Shown here piece by piece: positions 42,807 to 51,525 of a DNA stretch of 64,000 nt. Source of the stretch: Enterococcus_D entomosocium. Its GTDB lineage: Bacteria > Bacillota > Bacilli > Lactobacillales > Enterococcaceae. The notes beneath the pieces are model-generated. The model made no database searches. It saw nothing but the letters and a program-made list of their open reading frames with translations, and was not told where the DNA came from. The stretch lies in assembly GCF_030441895.1 (NCBI RefSeq), contig NZ_JARJAS010000002.1. One strand, given 5' to 3'. The position numbers and the translations under genes are program-made. Each line of letters begins with the position of its first letter. Within the stretch, counting starts at the first letter, position 1.

Positions 42807-42833
42807 TTAGCACTCATTCCTATTAAGTGCTAA
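42807..42833. promoter_or_regulatory. CIRCE operator, proximal copy
   Basis: TTAGCACTC-N9-AAGTGCTAA; only one base differs from the consensus TTAGCACTC-N9-GAGTGCTAA. It lies between the promoter and the hrcA start and overlaps the leader. Confidence 0.95.
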
Positions 42834-42841
42834 CACGATTA

Positions 42842-42871
42842 TAAATATACCATATTTGCTAGGAATGTCAA
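42842..42871 (-). promoter_or_regulatory. Promoter of the hrcA operon
   Basis: TTGACA (42866-42871) and TATTTA (42842-42847) on the minus strand, spacer 18. It is flanked by two CIRCE copies. Confidence 0.75.
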
Positions 42872-42888
42872 GTATTTGCATCACTTTT

Positions 42889-42915
42889 TTAGCACTCTTT
42901 CTAAGAGAGTGCTAA
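42889..42915. promoter_or_regulatory. CIRCE operator, distal copy (perfect)
   Basis: TTAGCACTC-N9-GAGTGCTAA, a perfect match, 17 bases upstream of the -35 box. Two CIRCE copies ahead of hrcA are known in several lactic acid bacteria. Confidence 0.95.
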
Positions 42916-42924
42916 AAAAGAAAT

Positions 42925-42956
42925 CAAAAAAAGAAGCAGCACGAAATGGCTACTTC
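42925..42956 (-). terminator. Intrinsic terminator of hemW
   Basis: GAAGTAGC pairs with GCTGCTTC (42949-42956 and 42933-42940, one G-U pair); seven T residues follow on the minus strand. It lies 16 bases after the hemW stop and next to the distal CIRCE element. Confidence 0.75.
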
Positions 42957-42972
42957 TCTTACTCGTTCTTTC

Positions 42973-44163
42973 TTATTTTTCTCCATCCAAGAGAAATGCT
43001 TCAAACACTTCGTTGCCAATAAACATCCCAGCTTTCGTTAAAAAGACACGGTCACCTTGACTAGCCAACCAGCCTTTTTGAATCAACTGTTCGCTCGTTG
43101 AACCATAGATTTCCTGAAAAGACTTCCCGAATTTTTCTGCAAACTGTATTTTTGAAATGCCGACCTTTTTACGAAGGCCTAAAAACAGTTCCTCTTCCAT
43201 TTGATTGCTGGTTGTCAATTCTTCGATTTCGTGGATTGGCAACTGATTTTCCTGTAATGGTTTCAAATAATGCTGGATTGGACCTTTGTTCTTGTAGCGA
43301 GTCTGTCCAAGATACCCGCTGGCGCCTGCCCCAAAGCCAAAATAATGTTCATTGTTCCAATACACTAGATTATGCAAGGACTCATACCCTGGTCGTGCAA
43401 AATTACTGATTTCATATTGGTTCAATCCAGCTTTTGTCATCGCGGCGATCGCCTCATCAAACATCTGCGTTTCAGCTTCTTGAGAAGGCAGTGCCATTCT
43501 CCCTTGGCGAACCCAGTTCATAAACATGGTTTTGTTTTCTAAAATCAAAGAATACATCGCATAGTGAGGCAACCCGAGATCAATCGCTCGCGTCAGTGTA
43601 TCACGGAAGCTTTCTATGCTTTGTCCCGGAAGTGCATAAATCAAATCGATCGTCACATTCTGAAAATCATGTTTTTCCAGCAGCTGAATAGTTGAATAAA
43701 CATCTTCAGCGGTATGCTTGCGGCCAATTTTTTTAAGCAAGCGATTATCAAAGGTCTGGACCCCCATCGACAAGCGATTGACTTGATGGTTTTTCAAAAC
43801 CAGCATTTTTTCTTCACTCAAATCACCAGGATTTGCTTCCACTGTAAACTCTTTGGCTGTGTGTGTTGGCAGCAATTCATGCACACCTGACAGCAATCGA
43901 TCCAGTTGGTTCGCCGAAAGCGACGTTGGCGTCCCGCCGCCGATATAAATCGTTTTCGCCTCATTGAGAGGCTGACGCAAGAGGGTCAGCTCAATTTCTT
44001 TTAGTAACGCTTCGATGTACTCATCCACTGGCTGCCCTTCTAAAAACACTTTGTTGAAGTCACAGTAGTAGCAGATATGTTCACAGAAAGGTATATGTAT
44101 ATACGCAGAAATATTTTGCGCGCTTTTTGTAGATGGATCGTTTATTGTTTGACCTTCAGGCAT
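42973..44163 (-). CDS. hemW: Radical SAM heme chaperone HemW (formerly HemN-like)
   Basis: A radical-SAM protein with the Cys motif CEHICYYCDF (CX3CX2C) in its first 40 residues. GGGTPTSL, NPGDLS and GVQTFDNRLLKKIGR follow, and there is a HemN C-terminal domain. HemW proteins bind and deliver heme; they are not the oxygen-independent coproporphyrinogen oxidase, and enterococci lack heme synthesis. The longest frame begins with GTG at 44220. The ATG at 44163 with AGGAG upstream is preferred (396 residues), though a shorter start directly at the SAYIHIPFC core cannot be excluded. It usually sits beside hrcA, as here. Confidence 0.9.
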   Translation of the reverse strand: MPEGQTINDPSTKSAQNISAYIHIPFCEHICYYCDFNKVFLEGQPVDEYIEALLKEIELTLLRQPLNEAKTIYIGGGTPTSLSANQLDRLLSGVHELLPTHTAKEFTVEANPGDLSEEKMLVLKNHQVNRLSMGVQTFDNRLLKKIGRKHTAEDVYSTIQLLEKHDFQNVTIDLIYALPGQSIESFRDTLTRAIDLGLPHYAMYSLILENKTMFMNWVRQGRMALPSQEAETQMFDEAIAAMTKAGLNQYEISNFARPGYESLHNLVYWNNEHYFGFGAGASGYLGQTRYKNKGPIQHYLKPLQENQLPIHEIEELTTSNQMEEELFLGLRKKVGISKIQFAEKFGKSFQEIYGSTSEQLIQKGWLASQGDRVFLTKAGMFIGNEVFEAFLLDGEK

Positions 44164-44278
44164 TCCTAAGTAATTCTCCTCTACCTTCTTTTTTGCTCCC
44201 ACCGCTGAGAGCACCGGCACTCATTGTAGCATAGTTCTTAGAATTCTCCTATCACTTGGACTATTTTTAAGCAAGAAA

Positions 44279-44306
44279 AAACACCACTTCCAAGAAGTGA
44301 TGTCTT
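44279..44306 (-). terminator. Terminator after the 6S-like RNA or the membrane-protein transcript
   Basis: ACATCACTTC pairs with GAAGTGGTGT on the minus strand (44303-44294 and 44290-44281, one G-U), followed by TTTTTC. Confidence 0.75.
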
Positions 44307-44323
44307 CAAATATTCATAGAAAA

Positions 44324-44517
44324 AATAAAGAGCACTACTCTTATTAAGTACGGTAAAATACCGCTTTTGTTCTTATCCCGCCCAGAAAAAAATCTGTTTG
44401 TTACAAGAACTAACACTTCCCCCAAACTGTTAGCGCCACAATAGATAAGCTGTTGTTGACGGCTTACTTAACAAGAGCAGGACTCTTATTCATGAAAGAC
44501 AATTGCTTGTCTTATCT
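44324..44517 (-). ncRNA. ssrS: 6S RNA-like structured non-coding RNA
   Basis: The 386-base gap between hemW and the next gene holds no open frame but is highly structured. On the minus strand a TATACT -10 lies at 44524-44529, and the transcript would start near 44517. A small 5' hairpin (AAGACA/TGTCTT) is followed by a closing stem: AATAAGAG (44490-44483) with CTCTTTATT (44332-44324), then after a symmetrical 5-base bulge CTCTTGTTAAGTA (44477-44465) with TACTTAATAAGAG (44350-44338). A large open region follows, with a CGGTA-TTT-TACCG hairpin on its 3' side. The upper stem starts CTTATC/GATAAG (44449-44444 and 44377-44372). This closing stem, central bubble and apical stem, with a hairpin in the 3' bubble strand, is the layout of 6S RNA. 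A different small RNA is possible. Confidence 0.55.
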
Positions 44518-44606
44518 GACTTAAGTATACCTTTTTAAAAAAATTAAGTCCTATCATCTTTTTCACCAGTCTATGAAAACGATGAGAATCTTCACCTTGG
44601 TAACAG

Positions 44607-45254
44607 TTATAAAATGTGCAGCAAAATATCGATCAGATAGCGGATCAACCGATACGCAATAAATAAGAAGAAAATATTTCCCAGCAAGAATTGAAAGACA
44701 TTGCCAATCGATCCCTTAAAGGAGCGAAAACTGAAATAACGCGACCAACGATTGAACCCGTTTTGGCGGTTTCGTTTCAAACGATACGCTTCATCATACT
44801 TCATCTCCAAGAGGTCATAATAAAAAATCATCAAGGGTTGTTGCACAAAGAAAACTTTTTTATAGCCTGCCATCAACGTGTACTGCTTATTATTGGAAGG
44901 AAAGTTGCGATTGCCGTTTTTCTTCACGCGCATCGTTGTTCCATCATTCATTTGGAACGCATAATGATCCTCAAATTCTGTCAGTTGATGAATTTGCGGC
45001 ACCTGATTTTCTTCTTCGAAAGCAAGTACGACCTCACTCGCTCGCTGATAAAGTGAAACCAACCACGCCATTATGCCTAGCAATATAACTAGCAAAATGA
45101 TATTTAAAAGCAAACTTTCTTGTAACAAAAGTAAATAACCTAAGATAATCAAAATCGCCACACCAAGGGCAATCATTCTTCTACGGAAATAACTGCGATA
45201 CATCAATTCAAAAGAGCGCCGATAATAGGCAAAATCTTCTTTAACAAAATCCAT
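44607..45254 (-). CDS. Membrane protein of unknown function, YcxB-like layout
   Basis: 215 residues. Two close membrane helices occupy about residues 28-68 (MIALGVAILIILGYLLLL and LNIILLVILLGIMAWLV). A soluble part of about 100 residues carries beta-strand character (HYAFQMNDGTTMRVKKNG and YTLMAGYKKVFFV), and a last hydrophobic helix ends the chain (FQFLLGNIFFLFIAYRL). The order two helices plus a PH-like soluble domain resembles the YcxB-like family, but I do not see a decisive motif. ATG at 45254 preferred over GTG at 45263. Its transcript would run into the structured RNA region. Confidence 0.65.
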   Translation of the reverse strand: MDFVKEDFAYYRRSFELMYRSYFRRRMIALGVAILIILGYLLLLQESLLLNIILLVILLGIMAWLVSLYQRASEVVLAFEEENQVPQIHQLTEFEDHYAFQMNDGTTMRVKKNGNRNFPSNNKQYTLMAGYKKVFFVQQPLMIFYYDLLEMKYDEAYRLKRNRQNGFNRWSRYFSFRSFKGSIGNVFQFLLGNIFFLFIAYRLIRYLIDILLHIL

Positions 45255-45344
45255 TTTTTCCACATCTTTCTGTGTTTAGGTTGCTGATAATGTATCAAAG
45301 ATCCTTTTGAAAGTCAATTTCCCTCAAAAGTTTCAGCGTCTGAT

Positions 45345-45373
45345 TTGTTTCAAACAAGAAAACGTTTTATAAT
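45345..45373 (+). promoter_or_regulatory. Sigma-A promoter of the aldo/keto reductase, with possible cre site
   Basis: TTGTTT (45345-45350), 17 bases, then TATAAT (45368-45373). The -10 covers the first in-frame ATG (45372), which therefore cannot be the start. AAGAAAACGTTTTAT across the -10 resembles a CcpA cre site with two mismatches; that part is weak. Confidence 0.75.
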
Positions 45374-45416
45374 GGAAGATGTAACAAAAAAAAGCGATGA
45401 AAGTAGGTTGAGATAC

Positions 45417-46238
45417 GTGATATTACAAGAAACATTTACCTTGCAGAACAAACTGGCAATTCCTAAGATTGGCCTTGGAACCTGGCAATCTTCTCCAGAA
45501 GATGCTTACAACGCAACAAAATTTGCCATTCAAAATGGTTATCGACATGTCGATACAGCGGCAGCTTACAAAAACGAAGAAGCGGTTGGGAAAGCTGTGC
45601 GCGATTCAGGCGTTGCCCGCGATGAAATTTTTGTTACCACGAAAGTACCTGCTGAGTTAAAGACCTACCAAGAAGCGGTTGATAGCATTGATGCTTCTCT
45701 AAAAAAACTTGACTTAGGGTATATCGATTTGATTTTGATCCATGCCCCTCGTCCTTGGAAAATCATGGGAAACAATCCAGAAAACAAAGATTTTTATCTT
45801 GAAAACATCGATGTTTGGAAAGCATTAGAAGAAGCCTACTTAAGTGGAAAAATAAAATCGATTGGTGTTTCCAACTTCGATCAAAAAGATTTGCAAAATA
45901 TTTTTGATCATTGCGATGTGAAACCGATGGTCAACCAGTTTATTTACCATATTGGCCGCACAAATGAAGAACTATTGACATTTTGCAAAGCGCACGAAAT
46001 TTTAGTGGAAGGCTATTCACCAATCGCTACTGGTCGTTTACTCGATAACGATGCAGTGAAGACGATTGCTGAAGCCTATGGAAAATCTATTCCACAACTT
46101 TCAATTCGTTACTTGCTACAAAAAGACATTCTGCCATTGCCAAAATCCGTTCATGAAGAATACATTGCTGACAATGCCAAAGTTGACTTTGAAATTTCTG
46201 AAGAAGACATGAAGAAATTGGATGAGTTGCAAGCTTAA
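45417..46238 (+). CDS. Aldo/keto reductase
   Basis: NADPH-dependent (beta/alpha)8-barrel reductase of about 273 residues. The catalytic tetrad is visible: Asp and Tyr in HVDTAAAYKNEE, Lys in VTTKVP and His in LILIHAPRPW. The phosphate-binding loop PLPKSVHEEYI is near the end. This is the bacterial 2,5-diketogluconate reductase/methylglyoxal reductase type; the real substrate is unknown. Upstream ATG codons lie in the promoter, so the GTG at 45417, with AGGTTGAG before it, is taken as start. It is a single-gene unit with a terminator. Confidence 0.9.
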   Translation: MILQETFTLQNKLAIPKIGLGTWQSSPEDAYNATKFAIQNGYRHVDTAAAYKNEEAVGKAVRDSGVARDEIFVTTKVPAELKTYQEAVDSIDASLKKLDLGYIDLILIHAPRPWKIMGNNPENKDFYLENIDVWKALEEAYLSGKIKSIGVSNFDQKDLQNIFDHCDVKPMVNQFIYHIGRTNEELLTFCKAHEILVEGYSPIATGRLLDNDAVKTIAEAYGKSIPQLSIRYLLQKDILPLPKSVHEEYIADNAKVDFEISEEDMKKLDELQA

Positions 46239-46258
46239 GAATACTTGCGTTTAATTGA

Positions 46259-46317
46259 AAAAAGCAGTCCGATCAAGTCCAGTAAATGCTGGTCATGGAT
46301 CGGGCTGCTTATTTTCT
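46259..46317. terminator. Bidirectional terminator between the reductase and iadA
   Basis: AAGCAGTCCGATC (46263-46275) pairs with GATCGGGCTGCTT (46299-46311). The inner part (CCAGTAAATGCTGG) forms a small extra stem. A and T tracts on both sides. Confidence 0.8.
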
Positions 46318-46374
46318 TCTACAACTCTGTTTAGAAAAACAACCGTTTCTTAGTCTGTTAAAACTGAATTCTTC

Positions 46375-47559
46375 TTATGTTAGTTGTTCAAAGGTACCCC
46401 ACACTTTTACTTCTTGTTCTTCTACCATTGTTCTGCCTTTTGCTAGAACCGTTTCTACTGCTAATGAGTCTTTGTTCAGCAAGCAAATATCAGCATCCAT
46501 CCCTGCTGCAAGACGTCCCTTTTGATCAAGCTTCAATACTTTCGCTGGATTGGAAGTGATTGCTCGAATGGCGATCTCCAATGGAATCTGCTCTTTTTGG
46601 ACTGCTTCTTTAATGCCTACCATCAGCGCTCGCGAACTGCCGACACCCAGACCTATGAATTGATTGTTTTCATCAAAGTACGGGAGGCTGCCTTGCCCAT
46701 CAGAGGTCATGGTAAATTGATCCAGCCCGATCCCTTCTGCTAACAAACGTTTCAATCCTTTACTGAAGCGAACCTCATCGTCTTCTTTTTCCCAGAAATC
46801 AGGATCTTCACTCGCCGTAAAATCGATCGTTCCACCCATTTTTGCAAAAGCAATACTTGCTTCGAAAAGCTCGCTGGTCCGATTGGCATGTGTCGGTAAA
46901 AATTGGCTGATTGGAATCTCTGTCTCTTCGATGGTTCGTAAAAGCAGCTCATATTTTTTCTTTCCTCCACCTAAGTGGACGTTTACGATGCCTGCTTTTC
47001 CAGAAAGCATCCCACCGACACGAGCATCCGCCACCGCGCGGGTAAATTCTTCGAAACTTGGTTGTGAAGAACGATGGTCAGAAACGGCAATTTCACCGAT
47101 ACCAATAATTTTATCGATAGTCAAAAAATCTTGGATGATGGAATCCGTGATGGGCGTCAAAGGCAATCGATACGAACCGTCATAAAGATAAGTCGTGATG
47201 CCTTCCGCCTCTAGTCCACGCGCCTTACTGATCAAGGCAGTCATATCTCTGCCTACTCCGTCAGTACCTAAACAGCCAACCACTGTCGTTACTCCTGCAG
47301 AGGTCAATTGACTCAACTTCACTTCTGGTGTCCGGTTTTGAAAGCCGCCTTCCCCGCCACCTCCTAAGATATGAAAGTGGCAGTCAATAAAGCCGGGCAC
47401 AGCGAGTAACCCTGTGCCATCGATTTCTTCAAGAGGAACACCTGAGAATCCTCCTTCAATCGAATCTTGAATAGCAATGATCTTGTCTTCATTTAATAAA
47501 ATATCTTTTTTTCCTAAATAGTCAGGAGCGTAAACCTCTGCTTGTCGTATCACCTTCAT
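46375..47559 (-). CDS. iadA: Isoaspartyl dipeptidase (beta-aspartyl peptidase)
   Basis: Metal-dependent amidohydrolase that cleaves beta-aspartyl dipeptides from damaged proteins. 394 residues. The HxH metal motif is in FIDCHFHILGGGGEGG (about residues 60-75), histidines occur in GIVNVHLGGG and LPTHANR, and the catalytic Asp is in MTSDGQGSLPYFD. The IadA-type GGGGEGG and TSDGQGS motifs separate it from dihydroorotases. It follows a YfcC-family transporter with a 30-base gap, so uptake and cleavage of a dipeptide or amide may be linked. Confidence 0.92.
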   Translation of the reverse strand: MKVIRQAEVYAPDYLGKKDILLNEDKIIAIQDSIEGGFSGVPLEEIDGTGLLAVPGFIDCHFHILGGGGEGGFQNRTPEVKLSQLTSAGVTTVVGCLGTDGVGRDMTALISKARGLEAEGITTYLYDGSYRLPLTPITDSIIQDFLTIDKIIGIGEIAVSDHRSSQPSFEEFTRAVADARVGGMLSGKAGIVNVHLGGGKKKYELLLRTIEETEIPISQFLPTHANRTSELFEASIAFAKMGGTIDFTASEDPDFWEKEDDEVRFSKGLKRLLAEGIGLDQFTMTSDGQGSLPYFDENNQFIGLGVGSSRALMVGIKEAVQKEQIPLEIAIRAITSNPAKVLKLDQKGRLAAGMDADICLLNKDSLAVETVLAKGRTMVEEQEVKVWGTFEQLT

Positions 47560-47589
47560 AAGTGCTTCCTCCTTGTGCCTGATTGCTTC

Positions 47590-49335
47590 TTATTGCAAGC
47601 CGATTGCGACCGCAATAAAGATAAAAATCGTTCCTAATACAAATAAGAAACCTTGCATTTTGATCTGGAATTTCGCCCATTTCACCCATTCGATTCTTGC
47701 GACACCTAAGACACCGATCAGACTTGCCGATACTGGAGTGAAGGCATCCATAAAGCCCGAGCCTAATTGATAAGCCAAGACAGCGATCTGTCTAGAGACA
47801 CCTAAAAGATCGGCTAATGGCGCCATGATCGGCATGGTTAATGCAGCTTGACCTGAATTTGAAGTCACGATCAAATTGAAGAAGCTTTGGAAAATGTACA
47901 TGAACCAGGCACCAATAAAAGCTGGAACATTGCTTAACAATCCGCCGATGCTGTGCAAAATCGTATTCAACGCTGACGGCACATTGGCATCAGAACCGCC
48001 GAGAACCAGAAGAATCCCTTTGGCCATCCCTACAACGATTGCAGTTCCTGCCAATTCTGAGGCACCAGATTGAAAGGCACTCGCCACATCATTCAAGCCC
48101 ATATTTTCTAATTTGAAAAGAACCGCTATGATTCCTGCCCCTAAGCCCATAACAAAGAATTGAGAAGCAATCTCGGGAATATAGTAGCCTTTCTGCGTCA
48201 CACCCCATACGATCCAGATCAAAACCGCCAGCATTTCAACCAAGATCAATTTATGACCTAATAAAAATGGTTTTTGCTCACTGGAGGTTTTTTCAAGATG
48301 ATTTCTAAAATACGCATCCGATTGATACGTTAGCGATTTCTCAGGATTCTTGCGAATTCTTTCGGCATAGATCATGAGGTACCCTGCGGATAGTGCGGTA
48401 ACCACGACCCACATGATGATTCGGAACGTTGCGCCTGAAAGAACGGGAATACCTGCGATCCCTTGAGCAACTGCCACACTAAATGGACTCATCCACGAGG
48501 TGGCATTTCCAATCTGGGAGGCGACATAGGTGACGGTGACCGCCACGATCGAATCATACCCCAATGCGATCACGAAAGGCACCATGACCATCGAAAACGG
48601 AATGACTTCTTCTGCCATCCCAAAGGTAGCGCCCCCAAATGAAAAAGCAAAGAACAACAGCGGCAATGCCAAGCGTTCTAATCCACGAGTTTTGCTGATA
48701 AATGCAAAGATCCCCGCATCAATCGCTCCGGTCTGCATGATAATACCAAACGCACCACCGACCACTAGGATCAGTGCTGCGATCCCAACTGCTGAGCCGT
48801 ATTTATCACCAGAAACCAATCCTTCAAAAACAAAATTTAAGAAGCCGAAACCGTTAAAGTCATCAGTTCCCCAAACCTTGGCTGTTTTGTGCAGTTTTTC
48901 AGAAGTATCATAAATTTTTTCGCCGTAAAGACTGTAAAGGGTGTCATCGGTTAGTCCCACCTCGTCTAATTGACTCTGGGACAACTCTTTAGGCCCTTCA
49001 GCTAAAACAGCTGCTAAAGCCTCAGGATCGACATCTAATTCTTCCAACTCTTGTGGATCCTCTTCCAATTGATTCAACTGTTGATAGACGTATTCGTTAT
49101 CTAACGGGTAGGCATAACGAAACGAATCTTGCATCAAGACCGTTCTGGTACTTATTTCCCCATTTGCATCGGTATACTCGATTTCTTGTGTACTGAATTT
49201 CCCGGCGGGAACTAAGAAAGTCAGCAACCACGCCAACAATACGACCCCAAAGATGATGACATACGTATGAGGCGTTTTCATTTTAGTTAAATCTTTCTTT
49301 TCTTTCCCCTTTTTCGCTTTTTTTCCAATTGTCAC
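47590..49335 (-). CDS. YfcC family (DcuC/AbgT-like) secondary transporter
   Basis: About 581 residues, with a Lys-rich N-terminus and roughly a dozen hydrophobic helices (first at about 27-45, VIIFGVVLLAWLLTFLVP). A polar insert of about 110 residues after the first helix (GKFSTQEIEY to WGTDDFNGFGFLN) is typical of the YfcC/ArcD-like group, as are the re-entrant blocks GGAFGIIMQTGAIDAGI and ATSWMSPFSVAVAQGIAG. Members carry C4-dicarboxylates, amino acids or peptides. The GTG at 49335 follows AAGGGAGAG and is taken as start. The partner gene iadA suggests a beta-aspartyl peptide or aspartate-related substrate, which is inference. Confidence 0.85.
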   Translation of the reverse strand: MTIGKKAKKGKEKKDLTKMKTPHTYVIIFGVVLLAWLLTFLVPAGKFSTQEIEYTDANGEISTRTVLMQDSFRYAYPLDNEYVYQQLNQLEEDPQELEELDVDPEALAAVLAEGPKELSQSQLDEVGLTDDTLYSLYGEKIYDTSEKLHKTAKVWGTDDFNGFGFLNFVFEGLVSGDKYGSAVGIAALILVVGGAFGIIMQTGAIDAGIFAFISKTRGLERLALPLLFFAFSFGGATFGMAEEVIPFSMVMVPFVIALGYDSIVAVTVTYVASQIGNATSWMSPFSVAVAQGIAGIPVLSGATFRIIMWVVVTALSAGYLMIYAERIRKNPEKSLTYQSDAYFRNHLEKTSSEQKPFLLGHKLILVEMLAVLIWIVWGVTQKGYYIPEIASQFFVMGLGAGIIAVLFKLENMGLNDVASAFQSGASELAGTAIVVGMAKGILLVLGGSDANVPSALNTILHSIGGLLSNVPAFIGAWFMYIFQSFFNLIVTSNSGQAALTMPIMAPLADLLGVSRQIAVLAYQLGSGFMDAFTPVSASLIGVLGVARIEWVKWAKFQIKMQGFLFVLGTIFIFIAVAIGLQ

Positions 49336-49480
49336 TTTTTCTCTCCCTTTCCCTTTGCAGCGTTCTGCATAAATTATCATTTTTGCCTATTTTTTAGTAT
49401 ATCGAAAAAACGTTTTTTCCTCATGGGGAAAGCATTAGAATTCAAATAAACTACGTTATAAAAAGAAAGAAAAAGAAAAA

Positions 49481-49511
49481 GTGAAAAGAAGCCAGAAACG
49501 CTTCTTTTCAC
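49481..49511 (-). terminator. Intrinsic terminator of truB-ribF
   Basis: GTGAAAAGAAGC (49481-49492) pairs perfectly with GCTTCTTTTCAC (49500-49511). A T-rich tail follows on the minus strand, 10 bases past the ribF stop. Confidence 0.85.
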
Positions 49512-49520
49512 TACGAATGC

Positions 49521-50474
49521 TTAGTTTTCTTCAGAAAGCCCATCAAAATAAGTTTCAGTGTCTCGTTCATCTTGCTTTAATTGTTCGATCAACGCTTGTG
49601 CGCCATTGAAAGCGACTTGATCACGTAAGAAATGATGCCAGCGGATCGCCACGGTTTCACCATAGATATCTTGGTGAAAATCGAGAATATAGATTTCAAC
49701 TGTTAACTGGCGCCCCTGACCAAACGTATCATTGTGACCAATCGATCCCATCGATGGATACCACTTGTCACCGACTTTGATTTCCGTCACATAGACGCCT
49801 TCTTTTGGCAACCGAACGGTGCTCTTTACTTTGATATTCGCGGTTGGAAACCCAAGTTCTCGTCCTCTAGCATCACCGTGAACGACGGTTCCTTCAAATT
49901 CATAAATATACCCTAACAAGCGATTGACTTGTGCCATATCGCCATTTTGTAGGGCAGAGCGAATGCGTGTGGAGCTAACCTTTTCTTCATCAAACGATTC
50001 TTGCGCGACAGTCACAACTTCAAAACGATTTTCTGCATATGTTGGTAACAGCGCCATGTTGGCTATCTCTTTCTTGCCGTAGGTATAGTCGAATCCAGCA
50101 ACAACAACTTTTGCATGCAGACCGATCATGTATTCATCCACAAACACCTGTGGTGCCAGATTTGCAAAAGCAGAAGTAAACTCAATGATATAAAGAATAT
50201 CTACTCCAAGCTTTTCCATATGCGCTTCCTTTTGAGCCAAGCTGGTCAGGTATTGCATTTTTTCAGGATCGACTTTTTGAAAAACGATCGAGGGATGTTG
50301 ATTAAAGGTCATTAATGCCAATTTTAACCCTTTTTCTTCTGCGATCTTTCGTCCTGTTTCAATGACTTTCTGATGACCTAGATGTACGCCATCGAAAAAG
50401 CCTAACACTAAGACGATCTCCTCATCAGGAATCGTTTCGTGATCATAAGGGTGTCTCATTTCAATGATTTCCAT
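49521..50474 (-). CDS. ribF: Bifunctional riboflavin kinase/FAD synthetase
   Basis: Makes FMN and FAD from riboflavin. The N-terminal adenylyltransferase half has LGFFDGVHLGHQKVI (about residues 25-39) and AGFDYTYGK. The C-terminal kinase half has VHGDARGRELGFPTANI (about 205-221) and the Mg/ADP loop GVYVTEI. 317 residues is typical. AGGAG sits one base before the first ATG (50480) and seven before the second (50474), which is therefore preferred. It follows truB directly, as is common in Firmicutes. Confidence 0.95.
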   Translation of the reverse strand: MEIIEMRHPYDHETIPDEEIVLVLGFFDGVHLGHQKVIETGRKIAEEKGLKLALMTFNQHPSIVFQKVDPEKMQYLTSLAQKEAHMEKLGVDILYIIEFTSAFANLAPQVFVDEYMIGLHAKVVVAGFDYTYGKKEIANMALLPTYAENRFEVVTVAQESFDEEKVSSTRIRSALQNGDMAQVNRLLGYIYEFEGTVVHGDARGRELGFPTANIKVKSTVRLPKEGVYVTEIKVGDKWYPSMGSIGHNDTFGQGRQLTVEIYILDFHQDIYGETVAIRWHHFLRDQVAFNGAQALIEQLKQDERDTETYFDGLSEEN

Positions 50475-50476
50475 GT

Positions 50477-51403
50477 TCATTCTCCTATTTCTGTACGGAT
50501 GACTTTTACCGGTTTCATCATATCTTGGTATTTGTCATGAGCTTTATAGATACTGATCAATTGTTCTCGATAAAAAATCGCCACTAATTCCTCTGGGCGC
50601 TCTTGTAATCCAAACACGCTGAAAGGCAAGCGCATGCCATTTTTTACTTTCTGCCAGAGGTCCGCATCGATCGTCACTTGAACAAACTCCGATACCCCAT
50701 ATTCCACCGGTAGCAGTAGTTCCGAAACACGTTGTTCATCGAGTGCCTTTTGCACCTCTGCAATCGTGTAAGATTGTTCTTTAGAAAAACCACCGCTTTT
50801 TAAGCGAGTCAAATCAGACATATGCGCGGGTACACCCAGCAATTTCCCTGTGTCGACCGCTAACGTGCGAACATAAGTCCCTTTTCCACAAGAAACTTCA
50901 AAACGCCAGCTTTGCGTATTGTCCTCATGAAAAACCGGCTCTGAAATTCGTTTGAAGGAATAAATTTCTGCTTTGCGCTGTGGTCGCTCGACAGTTTCAT
51001 TGTTGCGAGCATATTCGTAAAGTCGTTTGCCATTGACTTTGACCGCCGAATACATCGGCGGGATCTGGGTAATCGTCCCCGTCAACTCTTTCATTGCCTG
51101 ATCGATTTCTGTCTTCGTAAACGGACGAGTTAGTGCTTGTTGTTCAACGATATCCCCCGATCGATCTTCTGTAGTGGTACTGAAGCCCAAGGTGATTTCC
51201 CCGGTGTAGACTTTTCCAGAATCAACCAAGTATTCGACGATCTTCGTTCCTTTTCCGATACAAATGGGCAAGACACCATCCACGTCAGGATCTAGTGTGC
51301 CGCTGTGTCCGATTTTTTTTGTCTTTAATATTTTTCGTAATTTAAACACGCAGTCGTGACTTGTTTGTCCACGCTCTTTCCATAATGGTAAAATCCCGTC
51401 CAT
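50477..51403 (-). CDS. truB: tRNA pseudouridine(55) synthase TruB
   Basis: Modifies U55 in the T-loop of tRNA. The catalytic Asp is in GHSGTLDPDVDGVLPI (about residue 36-38), with the KRLYEYAR and GTYVRTLAVD motifs later. 308 residues from the ATG at 51403 (MDGILPLWKERG), which follows GGAGG; an upstream ATG at 51421 is less well placed. It begins the truB-ribF pair and is separated from rbfA by the divergent PAP2 gene. Confidence 0.96.
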   Translation of the reverse strand: MDGILPLWKERGQTSHDCVFKLRKILKTKKIGHSGTLDPDVDGVLPICIGKGTKIVEYLVDSGKVYTGEITLGFSTTTEDRSGDIVEQQALTRPFTKTEIDQAMKELTGTITQIPPMYSAVKVNGKRLYEYARNNETVERPQRKAEIYSFKRISEPVFHEDNTQSWRFEVSCGKGTYVRTLAVDTGKLLGVPAHMSDLTRLKSGGFSKEQSYTIAEVQKALDEQRVSELLLPVEYGVSEFVQVTIDADLWQKVKNGMRLPFSVFGLQERPEELVAIFYREQLISIYKAHDKYQDMMKPVKVIRTEIGE

Positions 51404-51525
51404 CGTATTCCTCCATTTCACTTCAACTTGCTTATTATAACATATAAAAAAAATTCATTGCACGACAAAATCCTTTTCGCTCCTTCTCATTACATGATAA
51501 ACTAAGCATATAAGGAGGTCCTAAA

